Source: Nocardioides speluncae
GTDB lineage: Bacteria; Actinomycetota; Actinomycetes; Propionibacteriales; Nocardioidaceae
Direction: 5' to 3'
Length of the DNA: 52,563 bases
Assembly: GCF_003121585.1 (NCBI RefSeq)
Contig: NZ_QEOO01000019.1
Coordinates: forward strand, 1-52,563
The position numbers and the translations under genes are program-made. A model generated the notes under the pieces. That model did no database searches. It saw only the letters and a program-made list of their open reading frames with translations, and was not told the DNA's origin. Shown in pieces: positions 33,979 to 42,153 of the stretch (positions are counted from its first letter, which is position 1; the number at the start of each line of letters is the position of its first letter).

Positions 33979-34799
33979 GCTGGATCAGGGATGTCCTCGA
34001 AGGCGTCGGGACGCTTCACCCAGCTGAACCGGCTGCTGGGCCACACGAGTGCGAACACCTTGCCGACCACGAGATCCACCGGGACGTACTCGTTGCCGGG
34101 GACGCACTCGGTGTCGCCCTTGCGGCAGCGGTGGACGGTGGAGTCTGCGGAGTTGTCGCGGTGATCGCCCATCACGAACAGCTCGCCCTCGGGCACCGGT
34201 CCGGCCTTCCACTTGCAGCCGGTCATCGGCCCCTGGCAGTCCTTGAGGTTCTTGGTGAACGACTCGTCGTCGAGCGCGACCCCGTTGACCTTGATCCGGC
34301 CCTGCTTGTCGCAGCACACGATGGTGTCGCCCTCGACGCCGATCACCCGCTTCACCAGATGACCGCCGGACGGGTAGAGGCCAATCCTCTCCAGGGCCTT
34401 CGCGAGCAGGCTGGTCGGCCCGGCGGTCTCGGCCTCGTTCAGCCAGCCGCCCGGGTCCTTGAACACCACGACGTCACCGCGCGACGGACCTTTGCTCCCC
34501 CAGTACGCCGGCTTCTGCACGAGGATCCGGTCGTTCTTGATCAGCCCCGGCTCCATCGACTCCGACGGGATGTAGAACGCCTGCACGAAGAACGCCTTGA
34601 TCACGATCGCCAGCACAAGCGCGACCCCGAGCAGCAGGATCGTCTCCTGCCACACCGGCAGCTGCTTGCGCTTCTCCTTGGGCTGCTTGGCCCTCCGGGA
34701 TGGCTTGGCACGGCGGCCGCCGGTCGAGCTGGACTCGCTGGTCGACTCAGCGGCGAGAGTGCTCGCCGCGGTAGCGGAGTCGGGCTCGTTCGTGGTCAC
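33975..34799 (-). CDS. lepB: Signal peptidase I, copy 1 (long N-terminus)
   Basis: Removes signal peptides from exported proteins at the outer membrane face. 274 residues: Ser/Thr-rich and basic N-terminus (about 46 residues), one membrane span, catalytic Ser81 in PSESMEP, lysine in VKRVIGVEGD, and GDHRDNSADS. Two cysteine-bearing inserts (CCDKQG, CQGPMTGCKW, HRCRKGDTEC) could form disulfides. GTG start. A near copy lies directly upstream; a 75-nt stretch is identical between them. Confidence 0.95.
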   Translation of the reverse strand: MTTNEPDSATAASTLAAESTSESSSTGGRRAKPSRRAKQPKEKRKQLPVWQETILLLGVALVLAIVIKAFFVQAFYIPSESMEPGLIKNDRILVQKPAYWGSKGPSRGDVVVFKDPGGWLNEAETAGPTSLLAKALERIGLYPSGGHLVKRVIGVEGDTIVCCDKQGRIKVNGVALDDESFTKNLKDCQGPMTGCKWKAGPVPEGELFVMGDHRDNSADSTVHRCRKGDTECVPGNEYVPVDLVVGKVFALVWPSSRFSWVKRPDAFEDIPDPA

Positions 34800-34836
34800 C
34801 CGCAGAGCCTAACCACTGACCCTGACGGATCCTCAT

Positions 34837-35553
34837 TCAGGACGCGTCCGGAATGTCGTCGAACGAGCCCTCGTCTCCGACCCAGTCGAACCGGCCCAAC
34901 GGCCACACCAGAGTCTGCACCTTGCCGACCACCAGGTCGACCGGCACGAACGGCTCGTCGGACAGGTGCGCGGAGGAGTCGCGGGAGTTGTCGCGGTGGT
35001 CCCCCATCACGAAAAGCGTGCCGTCCGGCACCGGCCCGACCTTCCAATTGCAGTCGCCGGGCATCGGCCCCTGGCACTCGGCGTCGTTCTTGGTGAACGA
35101 CTCGTCGTCGAGCGGCTCGCCGTTGACCAGCAGCCGGCCCTGCTTGTCGCAGCACTCGATGACGTCGCCCTCGACGCCGATCACCCGCTTCACCAGGTGA
35201 CCGCCGGACGGGTAGAGGCCGATCTTCTCCATACCCTTCGCCAGCAGGTTCGACGGTCCGGCCGCCTCGGCATCGCCCAGCCAGCCACCCGGGTCCTTGA
35301 ACACCACCACATCGCCGCGCGACGGACCGTCGCCGCCCCAGTACGACACCTTCTGCACCAGGATCCGGTCGTTCTTCACCAGCCCCGGCTCCATCGACTC
35401 CGACGGGATGTAGAACGCCTGCACGAAGAACGCCTTGATCACGATCGCCAGCACCAGCGCGATCCCCAGCAGCAGGATGGTCTCCTGCCATACGGGCAGC
35501 TTGTGCTTCTTGGTACGGCGCTCATCGCCCTGGTCCCCCTGCTGGCTGCTCAC
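34837..35553 (-). CDS. lepB: Signal peptidase I, copy 2
   Basis: 238 residues with the same plan as its neighbour: span at about 26-48, Ser53 in PSESMEP, VKRVIGVEGD, GDHRDNSRDS. The N-terminus is 28 residues shorter and the HRCRKGDTEC insert is missing, so copy 1 may differ in substrate choice or redox stability. GTG at 35553. 37 nt before copy 1; both head the lepB-lepB-rnhB-DUF2469 run. Confidence 0.95.
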   Translation of the reverse strand: MSSQQGDQGDERRTKKHKLPVWQETILLLGIALVLAIVIKAFFVQAFYIPSESMEPGLVKNDRILVQKVSYWGGDGPSRGDVVVFKDPGGWLGDAEAAGPSNLLAKGMEKIGLYPSGGHLVKRVIGVEGDVIECCDKQGRLLVNGEPLDDESFTKNDAECQGPMPGDCNWKVGPVPDGTLFVMGDHRDNSRDSSAHLSDEPFVPVDLVVGKVQTLVWPLGRFDWVGDEGSFDDIPDAS

Positions 35554-35629
35554 CCGCCAGACGATAGGTGGCGATCCTGAGCGCGCTCTGAGGACACGTC
35601 GTACGCCGATGCTGCCGGCCTGAAATGAC

Positions 35630-35665
35630 GCGACTCCCGTCCACCGAGCGGCGTACGGGAGTCGC
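35630..35665 (-). terminator. Hairpin terminator after rplS
   Basis: GCGACTCCCGT (35630-35640) pairs perfectly over 11 bp with 35655-35665 across a 14-nt loop. It lies 19 nt downstream of the rplS stop; the transcript then reads CATTTCAGG, a short U-containing tail. It separates rplS from the lepB operon. Confidence 0.75.
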
Positions 35666-35684
35666 GGACAGAGCGCGGCCTGAC

Positions 35685-36035
35685 TCAGGCCTCGCGGCGC
35701 TCCTTGATCTTGGCGGCCTTGCCGCGCAGGTTGCGCAGGTAATAGAGCTTCGCGCGACGGACGTCACCGCGGGTGACGACCTCGATGGTCTCGAAGATCG
35801 GGGAGTTGATCGGGAAGGTGCGCTCAACACCGACGCCGAAGGAGACCTTGCGGACGGTGAAGGTGCGGCCGATGCCGGAGCCGTGGATCCGGATCACGAC
35901 GCCCTGGAAGACCTGGACGCGGGAGCGGCTGCCCTCGACGACCTTGACGTGGACCTTGATGGTGTCGCCGGCGCGGAAGTCCGGGATGTCGTCGCGCTTC
36001 TGGGCAGCGGCGAACTCGGCAATGACGTTGGTCAT
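35685..36035 (-). CDS. rplS: 50S ribosomal protein L19
   Basis: 116 residues, normal length. [45 protein letters not shown] and the basic end [18 protein letters not shown] identify it. Sits at the 30S-50S interface. The ATG at 36035 has GAGGAG at a good distance; a longer reading to 36146 adds a stretch without S19/L19 similarity. A 204-nt gap from trmD precedes it, so it may have its own promoter. Confidence 0.97.
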   Translation of the reverse strand: MTNVIAEFAAAQKRDDIPDFRAGDTIKVHVKVVEGSRSRVQVFQGVVIRIHGSGIGRTFTVRKVSFGVGVERTFPINSPIFETIEVVTRGDVRRAKLYYLRNLRGKAAKIKERREA

Positions 36036-36239
36036 GTCTGCTCCTCGCGAATGCCACAGGTCAGCCGCGGAGTAGTGATCGAATTGTCTCGGTGGCCCGG
36101 TCGGAGTGCCGTACGGCGCGCCCCCTGTGGCAGGTGCGCACGACAACTTCCGGGATTTTGGTTCCAGACAGTCGTGGCGACAGGGCCGAGGAGAAAGTCT
36201 GCCACACGCAGGCGAACGTCTCGAAATCCTTGGATTGAG

Positions 36240-37406
36240 TCAGCGTCGCTTGGTGAGGACGACGGCGCCGTGCGGGGCCGGGAGGTCGCGGCGCAGGCGG
36301 TAGCCGGCCTTCTTGTACATCCGCTGGTTGCGCTCGCTGCCGGCGCCGGTGAACAGCACGTACGACGTGACGTCCGGCGGCGCCGCGCGCTCGACGTACT
36401 CCAGCAGCAGCCGGCCGAGGCCGTGGCCCTGCAGGTCCGGGGCGACCATGATTCGGCCGATATCCCAGGTCGTCCCGTCGGCACCCTCGCGCCGGCCGCG
36501 GACCGCGCCGACCAGCCGCCCGTCGGCGCGCACCACGAACGTCGTCCACTCCTTCAGCCACGCGCGGACGTCATCGAGGTCCTCGTGCAGCGCCGGGACG
36601 TTCACTCCCGGGTTGGCCAGCTGCTCCTGCATCCAGCACGCGCGCTGCAGGGTCAGCAGCTCGCCGGCGTCGCCGGGCGACGCTGGCTCGATGCGCGCGG
36701 CGAGCCCGCCCAGGTCGACGACCGACGCCGGCCGGAGCAGGTCCGGGCGGCGCTCGGCGGTCCGCCGTACCGACTGCTCATGACGCCAGGCGGCGATCGC
36801 GGCATGGTTGCCGCCGGTCAGCACGTCCGGCACGTCGAGGCCGCGCCAGGAGGGTGGCTTGGTGTACGACGGGTACTCCAGCAGGCCGTCCTCGTGGGAC
36901 TCCTCGGCCAGCGACTCCGGGTTGCCCATGAAGCCCGGGATCAGCCGGACCACCGCCTCGGTGATCGCGAGCGCGGCCACCTCTCCCCCGTTGAGCACGT
37001 AGTCGCCGATCGAGACCTCGCGGACCTCGGCCCGGGTACGTGCGTGCTCGACGACCCGCTGGTCGATGCCTTCGTAGCGGCCGCACGCGAAGACCAGACG
37101 CTCGCGGGTGCTGAGCTCGCGAGCCAGGTCCTGGGTGAACGGCTCGCCGGACGGCGTGGTGAACACGACCGTGGCGCCCTCGATCTCCAACGCGTCGAAC
37201 GCCGCGCCCCACGGCTCCGGCTTCATCACCATCCCGGCGCCGCCGCCGTACGGCGTGTCGTCGACGGTGTGGTGACGGTCGTGGGTCCACTGGCGCAGGT
37301 CGTGGATCTGGATCTCCAGCAGCCCCTTCGCGCGGGCCTTGCCGGCCAGCGACAGCTCCAGCGGCGCGAGGTAGTCGGGGAAGATCGAGACGATGTCGAT
37401 CCGCAT
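36240..37406 (-). CDS. trmD: TrmD tRNA (m1G37) methyltransferase fused to a GNAT acetyltransferase
   Basis: 388 residues against about 230-260 for TrmD. Residues 1 to about 235 are TrmD: the SPOUT knot motifs [31 protein letters not shown] and [14 protein letters not shown], ending with [16 protein letters not shown]. From about 240 a GNAT domain follows ([38 protein letters not shown] as the acetyl-CoA loop, [12 protein letters not shown]). No stop or frame change separates them. TrmD methylates G37 before proline, leucine and arginine anticodons; the acetylation target is unknown. It begins 2 nt after rimM. Confidence 0.93.
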   Translation of the reverse strand: MRIDIVSIFPDYLAPLELSLAGKARAKGLLEIQIHDLRQWTHDRHHTVDDTPYGGGAGMVMKPEPWGAAFDALEIEGATVVFTTPSGEPFTQDLARELSTRERLVFACGRYEGIDQRVVEHARTRAEVREVSIGDYVLNGGEVAALAITEAVVRLIPGFMGNPESLAEESHEDGLLEYPSYTKPPSWRGLDVPDVLTGGNHAAIAAWRHEQSVRRTAERRPDLLRPASVVDLGGLAARIEPASPGDAGELLTLQRACWMQEQLANPGVNVPALHEDLDDVRAWLKEWTTFVVRADGRLVGAVRGRREGADGTTWDIGRIMVAPDLQGHGLGRLLLEYVERAAPPDVTSYVLFTGAGSERNQRMYKKAGYRLRRDLPAPHGAVVLTKRR

Positions 37407-37408
37407 GG

Positions 37409-37972
37409 CTAGGCCTGCTCGGGCTGTACGTCGTCGGGGTGCGGCGCGACCAGGCCGGGCCGGTCGGCGATCACCACCCGCCTCGCATCGAGGTCGACCT
37501 CCGGGACCAGCGCGCCCACGAACGGCACCAGCGTGTTCCGGCCGTCCGGGGTGCGGATGGTCAGCAGGTCCTGGGCCGCGCCGTGGACCAGTGCGGTGAC
37601 CTCACCGAGGTGGTCACCGCTGACGTCGTACGCCGCCAGCCCGACCAGCTGGTGGTCGTAGTACTCGTCCGGATCCTCGGGCGACTCGTCGGCGCTGATG
37701 GTGGCGTGCAGGACGATCCCGCGGGCGGCCTCGGCGGCATTGCGGTCGGCGAGCTCCTCGAACGTGACCAGCAGCACCGACTGGTGCCAGCGGGTGGCCT
37801 TGACGGTGAGGGCACGGAGACTGCTGTGGGAGCCCTTCGGCGGCGCGGCGCGCAGCGTCAAGCCGACCGCGAACCGGCGGTCCGGCTCGTCGGTGCGGAC
37901 GTCGACGGTGACCTCGCCCCGGATCCCGTGCGGCTTCCCTATCCGGCCGATCACAACCTCGATGCTCTCCAC
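37409..37972 (-). CDS. rimM: 16S rRNA processing protein RimM
   Basis: Assembly factor for the 30S head that binds S19. 187 residues: N-terminal [27 protein letters not shown] and the C-terminal PRC-like barrel ([45 protein letters not shown]). The GTG at 37972 is chosen because the fold starts there; it has no ribosome site, but TACGCT lies 6 nt upstream, which suits a leaderless mRNA. A start at 38047 would read through the inverted repeats. Confidence 0.93.
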   Translation of the reverse strand: MESIEVVIGRIGKPHGIRGEVTVDVRTDEPDRRFAVGLTLRAAPPKGSHSSLRALTVKATRWHQSVLLVTFEELADRNAAEAARGIVLHATISADESPEDPDEYYDHQLVGLAAYDVSGDHLGEVTALVHGAAQDLLTIRTPDGRNTLVPFVGALVPEVDLDARRVVIADRPGLVAPHPDDVQPEQA

Positions 37973-37978
37973 GGGGTC

Positions 37979-38058
37979 AGCGTAGACGTGGTGGAATCCC
38001 CGGCCGACCGGGGATTCCTGACGTTGTGGGCCGTTGCAACACCCCACAACGTCAGGAA
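37979..38058 (-). promoter_or_regulatory. Probable leaderless rimM promoter with two inverted repeats
   Basis: TACGCT (37979-37984, transcript sense) is a TANNNT -10 box 6 nt before the rimM GTG. Above it are GGAATCCCCGG/CCGGGGATTCC (37993-38018, 4-nt loop) and TTCCTGACGTTGTGGG pairing perfectly with 38043-38058 (16 bp, 12-nt loop). The two share 38015-38018, so both cannot form fully. Either operators over the -35 region or RNA hairpins from upstream readthrough. Confidence 0.5.
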
Positions 38059-38095
38059 GAGCCCACTAACCCTGTCCGGGATGTCGCCGGAAATG

Positions 38096-38129
38096 CAGTC
38101 AGGCGCGCCCCGAGGGGCGCGCCTGACTG
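38096..38129 (-). terminator. Strong terminator after the rpsP-khpA unit
   Basis: CAGTCAGGCGCGCCCC (38096-38111) is followed after GA by its exact 16-bp complement at 38114-38129. It begins 13 nt after the khpA stop and the transcript continues GCATTTCC, the same kind of short tail as after rplS. Confidence 0.85.
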
Positions 38130-38142
38130 GATGTACGACGGG

Positions 38143-38382
38143 TCAGCGGCGGTCGACGTCGACGAAGTCGACGCGGGCGCCGCCGCGGCCGGCGAGGGCG
38201 GAGATCACCGTGCGGAACGCGGTGGCGGTGCGGCCGCCGCGGCCGATGACCTTGCCGAGGTCGTCGGGGTGCACCCGGACCTCGAGGACCGACCCGCGGC
38301 GCAGCTGCTTGTCGCGGACGGTGACGTCGTCCGGGTTGTCGACGACCCCGCGGACCAGGTGCTCCAACGCGTCGGCCAGCAT
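38143..38382 (-). CDS. khpA: KH-domain RNA-binding protein (KhpA-like)
   Basis: 79 residues, almost entirely one KH domain: LADALEHLVRGVVDNPDDV, VLEVRVHPDDLGKVIGRGG (GxxG loop), ATAFRTVISALAGRGG. Homologues pair with a Jag/KhpB protein to bind many RNAs and affect division. It follows rpsP after 5 nt, the standard place. Confidence 0.93.
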   Translation of the reverse strand: MLADALEHLVRGVVDNPDDVTVRDKQLRRGSVLEVRVHPDDLGKVIGRGGRTATAFRTVISALAGRGGARVDFVDVDRR

Positions 38383-38387
38383 CGCGC

Positions 38388-38939
38388 TCAGGCCTCGGCG
38401 CTCTCGGTCGCAGCCTCGGCGGCCTCAGCGGGCGCCTCAGCCGGGGTCTCCTCGGCAGCCTCGGCCGGCTTCTCATCGTCGGCCTTCTTCTTCGAAGCCT
38501 TCGCGGTGGTGGCCGGCTTGTCCTCAGCCGGCGCCTCCTCGGTCTTCTCGGCCTTCTTGGAAGACTTCTTCGTCGTGGCGGAGGCCTTGGCGTCGCCGTG
38601 GGCTTCCTTGAGCGCCTCGTTGAAGATCTCGAGCTTGTCGCGCTTCGGCTCGGCCACCTTGAGGGTGCCTTCGGTGCCCGGCTCGCCCTTGAACTTCTGC
38701 CAGTCACCGGTGATCTTGAGGATGACCTCGACGGCCTCGGTCGGCTGCGCGCCGACACCCAGCCAGTACTGCGCCCGGTCGGAGACGACGTCGATGTACG
38801 ACGGGTCCTCCTTGGGGTGGTACTTGCCGATCTCCTCGATCACCTTGCCGTCCCGCTTCTTGCGGGAGTCGACGACGACGATGCGGTACTGCGGCACCCG
38901 GATCTTGCCCAGGCGCTTCAAACGGATCTTGACGGCCAC
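38388..38939 (-). CDS. rpsP: 30S ribosomal protein S16 with low-complexity tail
   Basis: 183 residues against about 80-140. Residues 1-85 are S16 ([51 protein letters not shown]). The rest is an unusual Lys/Ala/Glu/Pro-rich tail ([18 protein letters not shown], ending [12 protein letters not shown]). Similar tails occur on S16 of other actinomycetes, and rpsB here has a related Ala-Glu-Thr run. No folded domain is visible in it. Confidence 0.95.
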   Translation of the reverse strand: MAVKIRLKRLGKIRVPQYRIVVVDSRKKRDGKVIEEIGKYHPKEDPSYIDVVSDRAQYWLGVGAQPTEAVEVILKITGDWQKFKGEPGTEGTLKVAEPKRDKLEIFNEALKEAHGDAKASATTKKSSKKAEKTEEAPAEDKPATTAKASKKKADDEKPAEAAEETPAEAPAEAAEAATESAEA

Positions 38940-39019
38940 GTTTGTGGTGTCTCCTCGAAAGTTGTTGTGGTGAGGCGCCCGCTGCCAGGTGGGGTCCGGG
39001 TGGGGTTCCTCGATGGGCG

Positions 39020-39053
39020 CTGCGCATTCAGGTGAGAGGGTCCGAATGCGCAG
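39020..39053. promoter_or_regulatory. Inverted repeat in the rpsP / membrane-protein divergent gap
   Basis: CTGCGCATTC (39020-39029) pairs perfectly with GAATGCGCAG (39044-39053) across 14 nt. It lies about 80 nt before the rpsP ATG and 80 nt before the divergent gene. It may be an operator for either side or a leader hairpin of rpsP. Confidence 0.4.
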
Positions 39054-39132
39054 GACTCAGCGCGACATTGTGCCAGACTCGGCCAGCGGCCCAGAAATCG
39101 CGCCCGTGCCCGCGCCGTACCCGAGGAGAGCC

Positions 39133-39684
39133 ATGAGCTACCCGCCGCCGCCCACCCCGCAGAAGCGCCGTCCCAGCAAGTGGTGGTTCGTGGTCGGCGG
39201 CGCGCTGCTGGTGCTCGCCGTGGCGGTCTTCGTCGGCGGCCTGATCTGGACGATCATGGGCGCGTCAAAGACCGACGGCACCTTCGACGCGGACGGCCAG
39301 CCCGCCTCGGTCACCTCCCCCGCCGACGAGAAGCGGATGCTGTTCATGCCCGACGGCACGGCCACCGAGCCGACCTGCACCGTCACCGACGGCAGCGGCG
39401 CCGAGCGCGACCTCGATGACGTCACCGGTCGGGTCACGGTCGGCAACAGCAGCGGCGACTGGCGCGGGATCGCCTCCTTCGACTCCGGTGACGGCGACCT
39501 GACCATCACCTGTACGGCGACCGACCCCGGCACCGAGATGCGCGTCGGCGCGCCGCTCGGCTTCGGCTTCGCCGCCGGGCTGGTGATCTCGATCGTGGGT
39601 CCGATGATCCTGGGCACCATCGGTGGCCTGATCCTGCTGGTCACCACCGTCCTCTATCTGACCCGCCCGCGAGCGTCGGCCTAG
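39133..39684 (+). CDS. Two-span membrane protein, twin A, unknown function
   Basis: 183 residues. Pro-rich start, RRPSKWWFVVGGALLVLAVAVFVGGLIWTI as first span (about 13-42), an outside domain with two cysteines (EPTCTVTDGSG and DLTITCTA) that probably form a disulfide, and a second span (LVISIVGPMILGTIGGLILLV). GGAG before the ATG. The next gene encodes the same plan with clear similarity throughout. I know no family name; function unknown. Confidence 0.75.
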   Translation: MSYPPPPTPQKRRPSKWWFVVGGALLVLAVAVFVGGLIWTIMGASKTDGTFDADGQPASVTSPADEKRMLFMPDGTATEPTCTVTDGSGAERDLDDVTGRVTVGNSSGDWRGIASFDSGDGDLTITCTATDPGTEMRVGAPLGFGFAAGLVISIVGPMILGTIGGLILLVTTVLYLTRPRASA

Positions 39685-39694
39685 CGGCCTAGCG

Positions 39695-40249
39695 ATGAGC
39701 GACTCGCAGCAGCCGACCGTACGACGCCGGCCCAGCAAGTGGTGGTTCGTCCTCGGTGGTGCCTTGGTCGTGCTGTCCCTTCCCGTGCTCGCAGTCGGAA
39801 TGATCCGGACGATGAACAACATGTCCGAGGTGGACGGCACGTTCGTCGTCGGCGAAGCCGTATCCGTCACCTCGCCCGCCCACCAGAAACGGATGCTCTT
39901 CGTCGACAAGAGCGCGTCTTCCGACCCTGACTGCACGGTCATCGACGGGACCGGCAGCGCGCGCGACCTGGAGGAGCTCGGTGTTCGGGTGACGGTCGAC
40001 AACGGCGACGGCGTGTGGCGCGGGCTGGCGAGCTTCGACTCAGGCGACGGCGACCTGACAGTCACCTGTACTGGAGAAGCAGAAACGCTGATGCGCATCG
40101 GTCCACCGGCCGGTCCGATCGACGTCTTGAAGGTGATGTTTCCGATTTTCGGATCGCTGGTGCTTGGTGGAATCGGCGGGCTGATCCTCGTCGTCACCGG
40201 GATCCGGTACGCCACTCGGCGCCCACTCCGTCAGCCCGGCCTCGACTGA
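39695..40249 (+). CDS. Two-span membrane protein, twin B, unknown function
   Basis: 184 residues, colinear with twin A: RRRPSKWWFVLGGALVVLSLPVL, DPDCTVIDGTGSARDLEELG, GVWRGLASFDSGDGDLTVTC, and a final span VLGGIGGLILVVTGI. The cysteine pair and the GLASFDSGDGDLT block are kept, so the outside domain is under selection. It lacks the Pro-rich start. Starts 10 nt after twin A; ends 13 nt from the convergent amidohydrolase. Confidence 0.75.
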   Translation: MSDSQQPTVRRRPSKWWFVLGGALVVLSLPVLAVGMIRTMNNMSEVDGTFVVGEAVSVTSPAHQKRMLFVDKSASSDPDCTVIDGTGSARDLEELGVRVTVDNGDGVWRGLASFDSGDGDLTVTCTGEAETLMRIGPPAGPIDVLKVMFPIFGSLVLGGIGGLILVVTGIRYATRRPLRQPGLD

Positions 40250-40262
40250 AAGAGCATCCGGC

Positions 40263-41336
40263 TCAGCCGACGACGTTGCCGCGCAGCACGATCCGCGCCG
40301 GCTCGTGCAGCACGGTGAGGTCGGCGAGCGGGTCACGGTCGTAGACCACGAAGTCGGCCGGCGCGCCCTCGCTGAGGTCGGCGTTCCAGCCGAGCCACTC
40401 GCGGGCCCGCCAGGATGCGGCGCCCAGCGCGTACTCCGCCGGCATGCCGTACGCCGCGAGCTCCAGCACCTCGCCGGCGATGTTGCCGTGGCCGAGTACG
40501 CCGCCCGCGTCGGTGCCGGCGAACATCGCGACGCCGGCGTCGTACGCCGCCATGATCGTCTCGCGGCGCCGTGAGTGCAGGTCGCGCATGTGGGTGGCGT
40601 ACTTCGGGAACCTCTCCTCGCCGGCCTTGGCGTACCCCGGGAAGTTGTTGAGCTGCAGCACGGTCGGGACCAGCGCGGTTGACTGCGCCACCATTGACTC
40701 GATCAGGTCGATCGACAGCCCGGTGCCGTGCTCGATGCAGTCGATTCCGCCGTCGATCAGCATTGGCAGCACGGCCTCGCCGAACACGTGCGCGGTCACC
40801 CGGGCGCCGTGCTCGTGGGCGACCCGGATCGCGTCCGCGAAGGCGTCGGCCGGGAACGACGGCGCCAGGTCGCCCTCCTCACGCGAGATCCAGTCGCCGA
40901 CCAGCTTGACCCAGCCGTCGCCGCGCTCGGCCTCGCGGGCGACGTACGCCGACAGCTCGTCGGGCTCGATCTCGTGGCCGAAGTTGCGGATGTAGCGCTT
41001 GGTCCGGGCGATGTGCCGGCCGGCCCTGATCAGCCGGGGCAGGTCCTCGCGGTCGTGGATCCAGGCGGTGTCCGCGGCCGAGCCGCAGTCGCGCAGCAGC
41101 AGCGCCCCGGCGTCGCGGTCGGTCAGCGCCTGCTGCTCGGCGGTCGCGTCGTCGACGGCGCCGTGCGCGTCCAGGCCGACGTGGCAGTGGGCGTCGACCA
41201 GGCCCGGCACGATCCAGCCTTCCGCGACCAGCTCGGCGCCGGCCGCCTTCTCGTAGGTGACCCGGCCGTCGACGACGTACAGGTCACGGGTCTCACCGTC
41301 GGGCAGGACCGGGCCACGGAACCTCTGTGCGGGCAT
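40263..41336 (-). CDS. Metal-dependent amidohydrolase
   Basis: 357 residues: small N-terminal beta sandwich, then the barrel with WIVPGLVDAHCHVGLDAHG (HxH metal pair), THVFGEAVLPMLIDGGIDCIEHGTG (two histidines), and GTDAGGVLGHGN (Asp). This is the imidazolonepropionase/prolidase-like branch that opens amide or cyclic bonds; the substrate is open. An amidohydrolase of this kind lies near ffh in M. tuberculosis too, so it is probably ancestral here. Confidence 0.88.
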   Translation of the reverse strand: MPAQRFRGPVLPDGETRDLYVVDGRVTYEKAAGAELVAEGWIVPGLVDAHCHVGLDAHGAVDDATAEQQALTDRDAGALLLRDCGSAADTAWIHDREDLPRLIRAGRHIARTKRYIRNFGHEIEPDELSAYVAREAERGDGWVKLVGDWISREEGDLAPSFPADAFADAIRVAHEHGARVTAHVFGEAVLPMLIDGGIDCIEHGTGLSIDLIESMVAQSTALVPTVLQLNNFPGYAKAGEERFPKYATHMRDLHSRRRETIMAAYDAGVAMFAGTDAGGVLGHGNIAGEVLELAAYGMPAEYALGAASWRAREWLGWNADLSEGAPADFVVYDRDPLADLTVLHEPARIVLRGNVVG

Positions 41337-41411
41337 GCCCCGAAACTACCTGCTGAACAGCGGCCGGCGCGGCGGGGCATCGTCCACGCCGGCCGCTTCC
41401 TTCCAACCGCC

Positions 41412-42023
41412 TCAGCGGTGGTCGAAGTGCAGCCCGGGGCCTCCGAAGACCTTGCCGAAGCCGGGGAAGCCGATCACGCCGGCGTCGTACGCCTTGAGCA
41501 CCGACTCCTTGTCCGCCTCGGTCAGGTCGCCGTCCTCGACAGCGCTGTCCAGCCGCTCCTCGAGGTCCCCGCGGATCCCGCTCTCGGCGGCCTCGCGCAG
41601 CTCCTTGAACGCGTCGCTCAGCTCGTCCTCGGAGATGCCGAGAGCCTCGGCGAGCGCCTTCTCGAACTCCTGCTTGTGCTGCTCCATCTCCTCCTCGGAC
41701 GGCGGCTCCGGGAAGTCGTCGCGGTCCGGCCGCTCGCCGTCCCCGAAGCGCTTCTCGAACCGCTCCTTGAGGTCGTCCACGTTCGGCACCAGCTCGTCGC
41801 GCACCTCGTCGAGCGCCTCCTCGACGTCCTCCTCAGGGACCCCGAGCTCCTCCGCCAGCCGCTCGGCGAAGTCGTCGTGGAACGCGTGACGGACCCCCGC
41901 CTCCGGCTTCGACTCGGGCGAGCCATCGTCGTCGGCCGCCGCCAGTGCCACCCCACCCACAGACAGGCCGGCAGCGGCGACTCCGGCGGCGATCGCGGTG
42001 CGGATCACTGTGCTCTTGTCCAT
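41412..42023 (-). CDS. Secreted acidic helical protein, unknown function
   Basis: 203 residues with a signal peptide (1 to about 28, TAIAAGVAAAGLSVGGVALA) and a very acidic, helix-rich body with three similar segments of form LAEELGVPEEDVEEALDEVRDEL, ALAEALGISEDELSDAFKELREA, and LDSAVEDGDLTEADKESVLKAY. The pattern (LG-S/P-E-x-L) repeats about every 75 residues, suggesting ancient internal duplication. Metal or cation binding is possible. Similar proteins are common in actinomycetes; none has a set role. Confidence 0.75.
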   Translation of the reverse strand: MDKSTVIRTAIAAGVAAAGLSVGGVALAAADDDGSPESKPEAGVRHAFHDDFAERLAEELGVPEEDVEEALDEVRDELVPNVDDLKERFEKRFGDGERPDRDDFPEPPSEEEMEQHKQEFEKALAEALGISEDELSDAFKELREAAESGIRGDLEERLDSAVEDGDLTEADKESVLKAYDAGVIGFPGFGKVFGGPGLHFDHR

Positions 42024-42077
42024 CGTTGTCCTCTCGTCACGTCAGCGAGTACGACATCGATGGTGTCGGCCGAGCCT

Positions 42078-42142
42078 GCCAGCACTCTGTAGGTCACCTG
42101 AGAGTTCCGTGTGACCTACAGAGTGACCCACAGAGTGCTGGC
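42078..42142 (-). terminator. Hairpin with alternative arms after the GH3 gene
   Basis: CACTCTGTAGGTCAC (42083-42097) pairs perfectly with 42111-42125 (15 bp). GCCAGCACTCTGT (42078-42090) also pairs perfectly with 42130-42142 (13 bp). The left segment is shared, so the two stems exclude each other. It lies 12 nt past the GH3 stop; probably its terminator, also just upstream of the acidic protein gene. Confidence 0.65.
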
Positions 42143-42153
42143 GGCAGCTCCCT

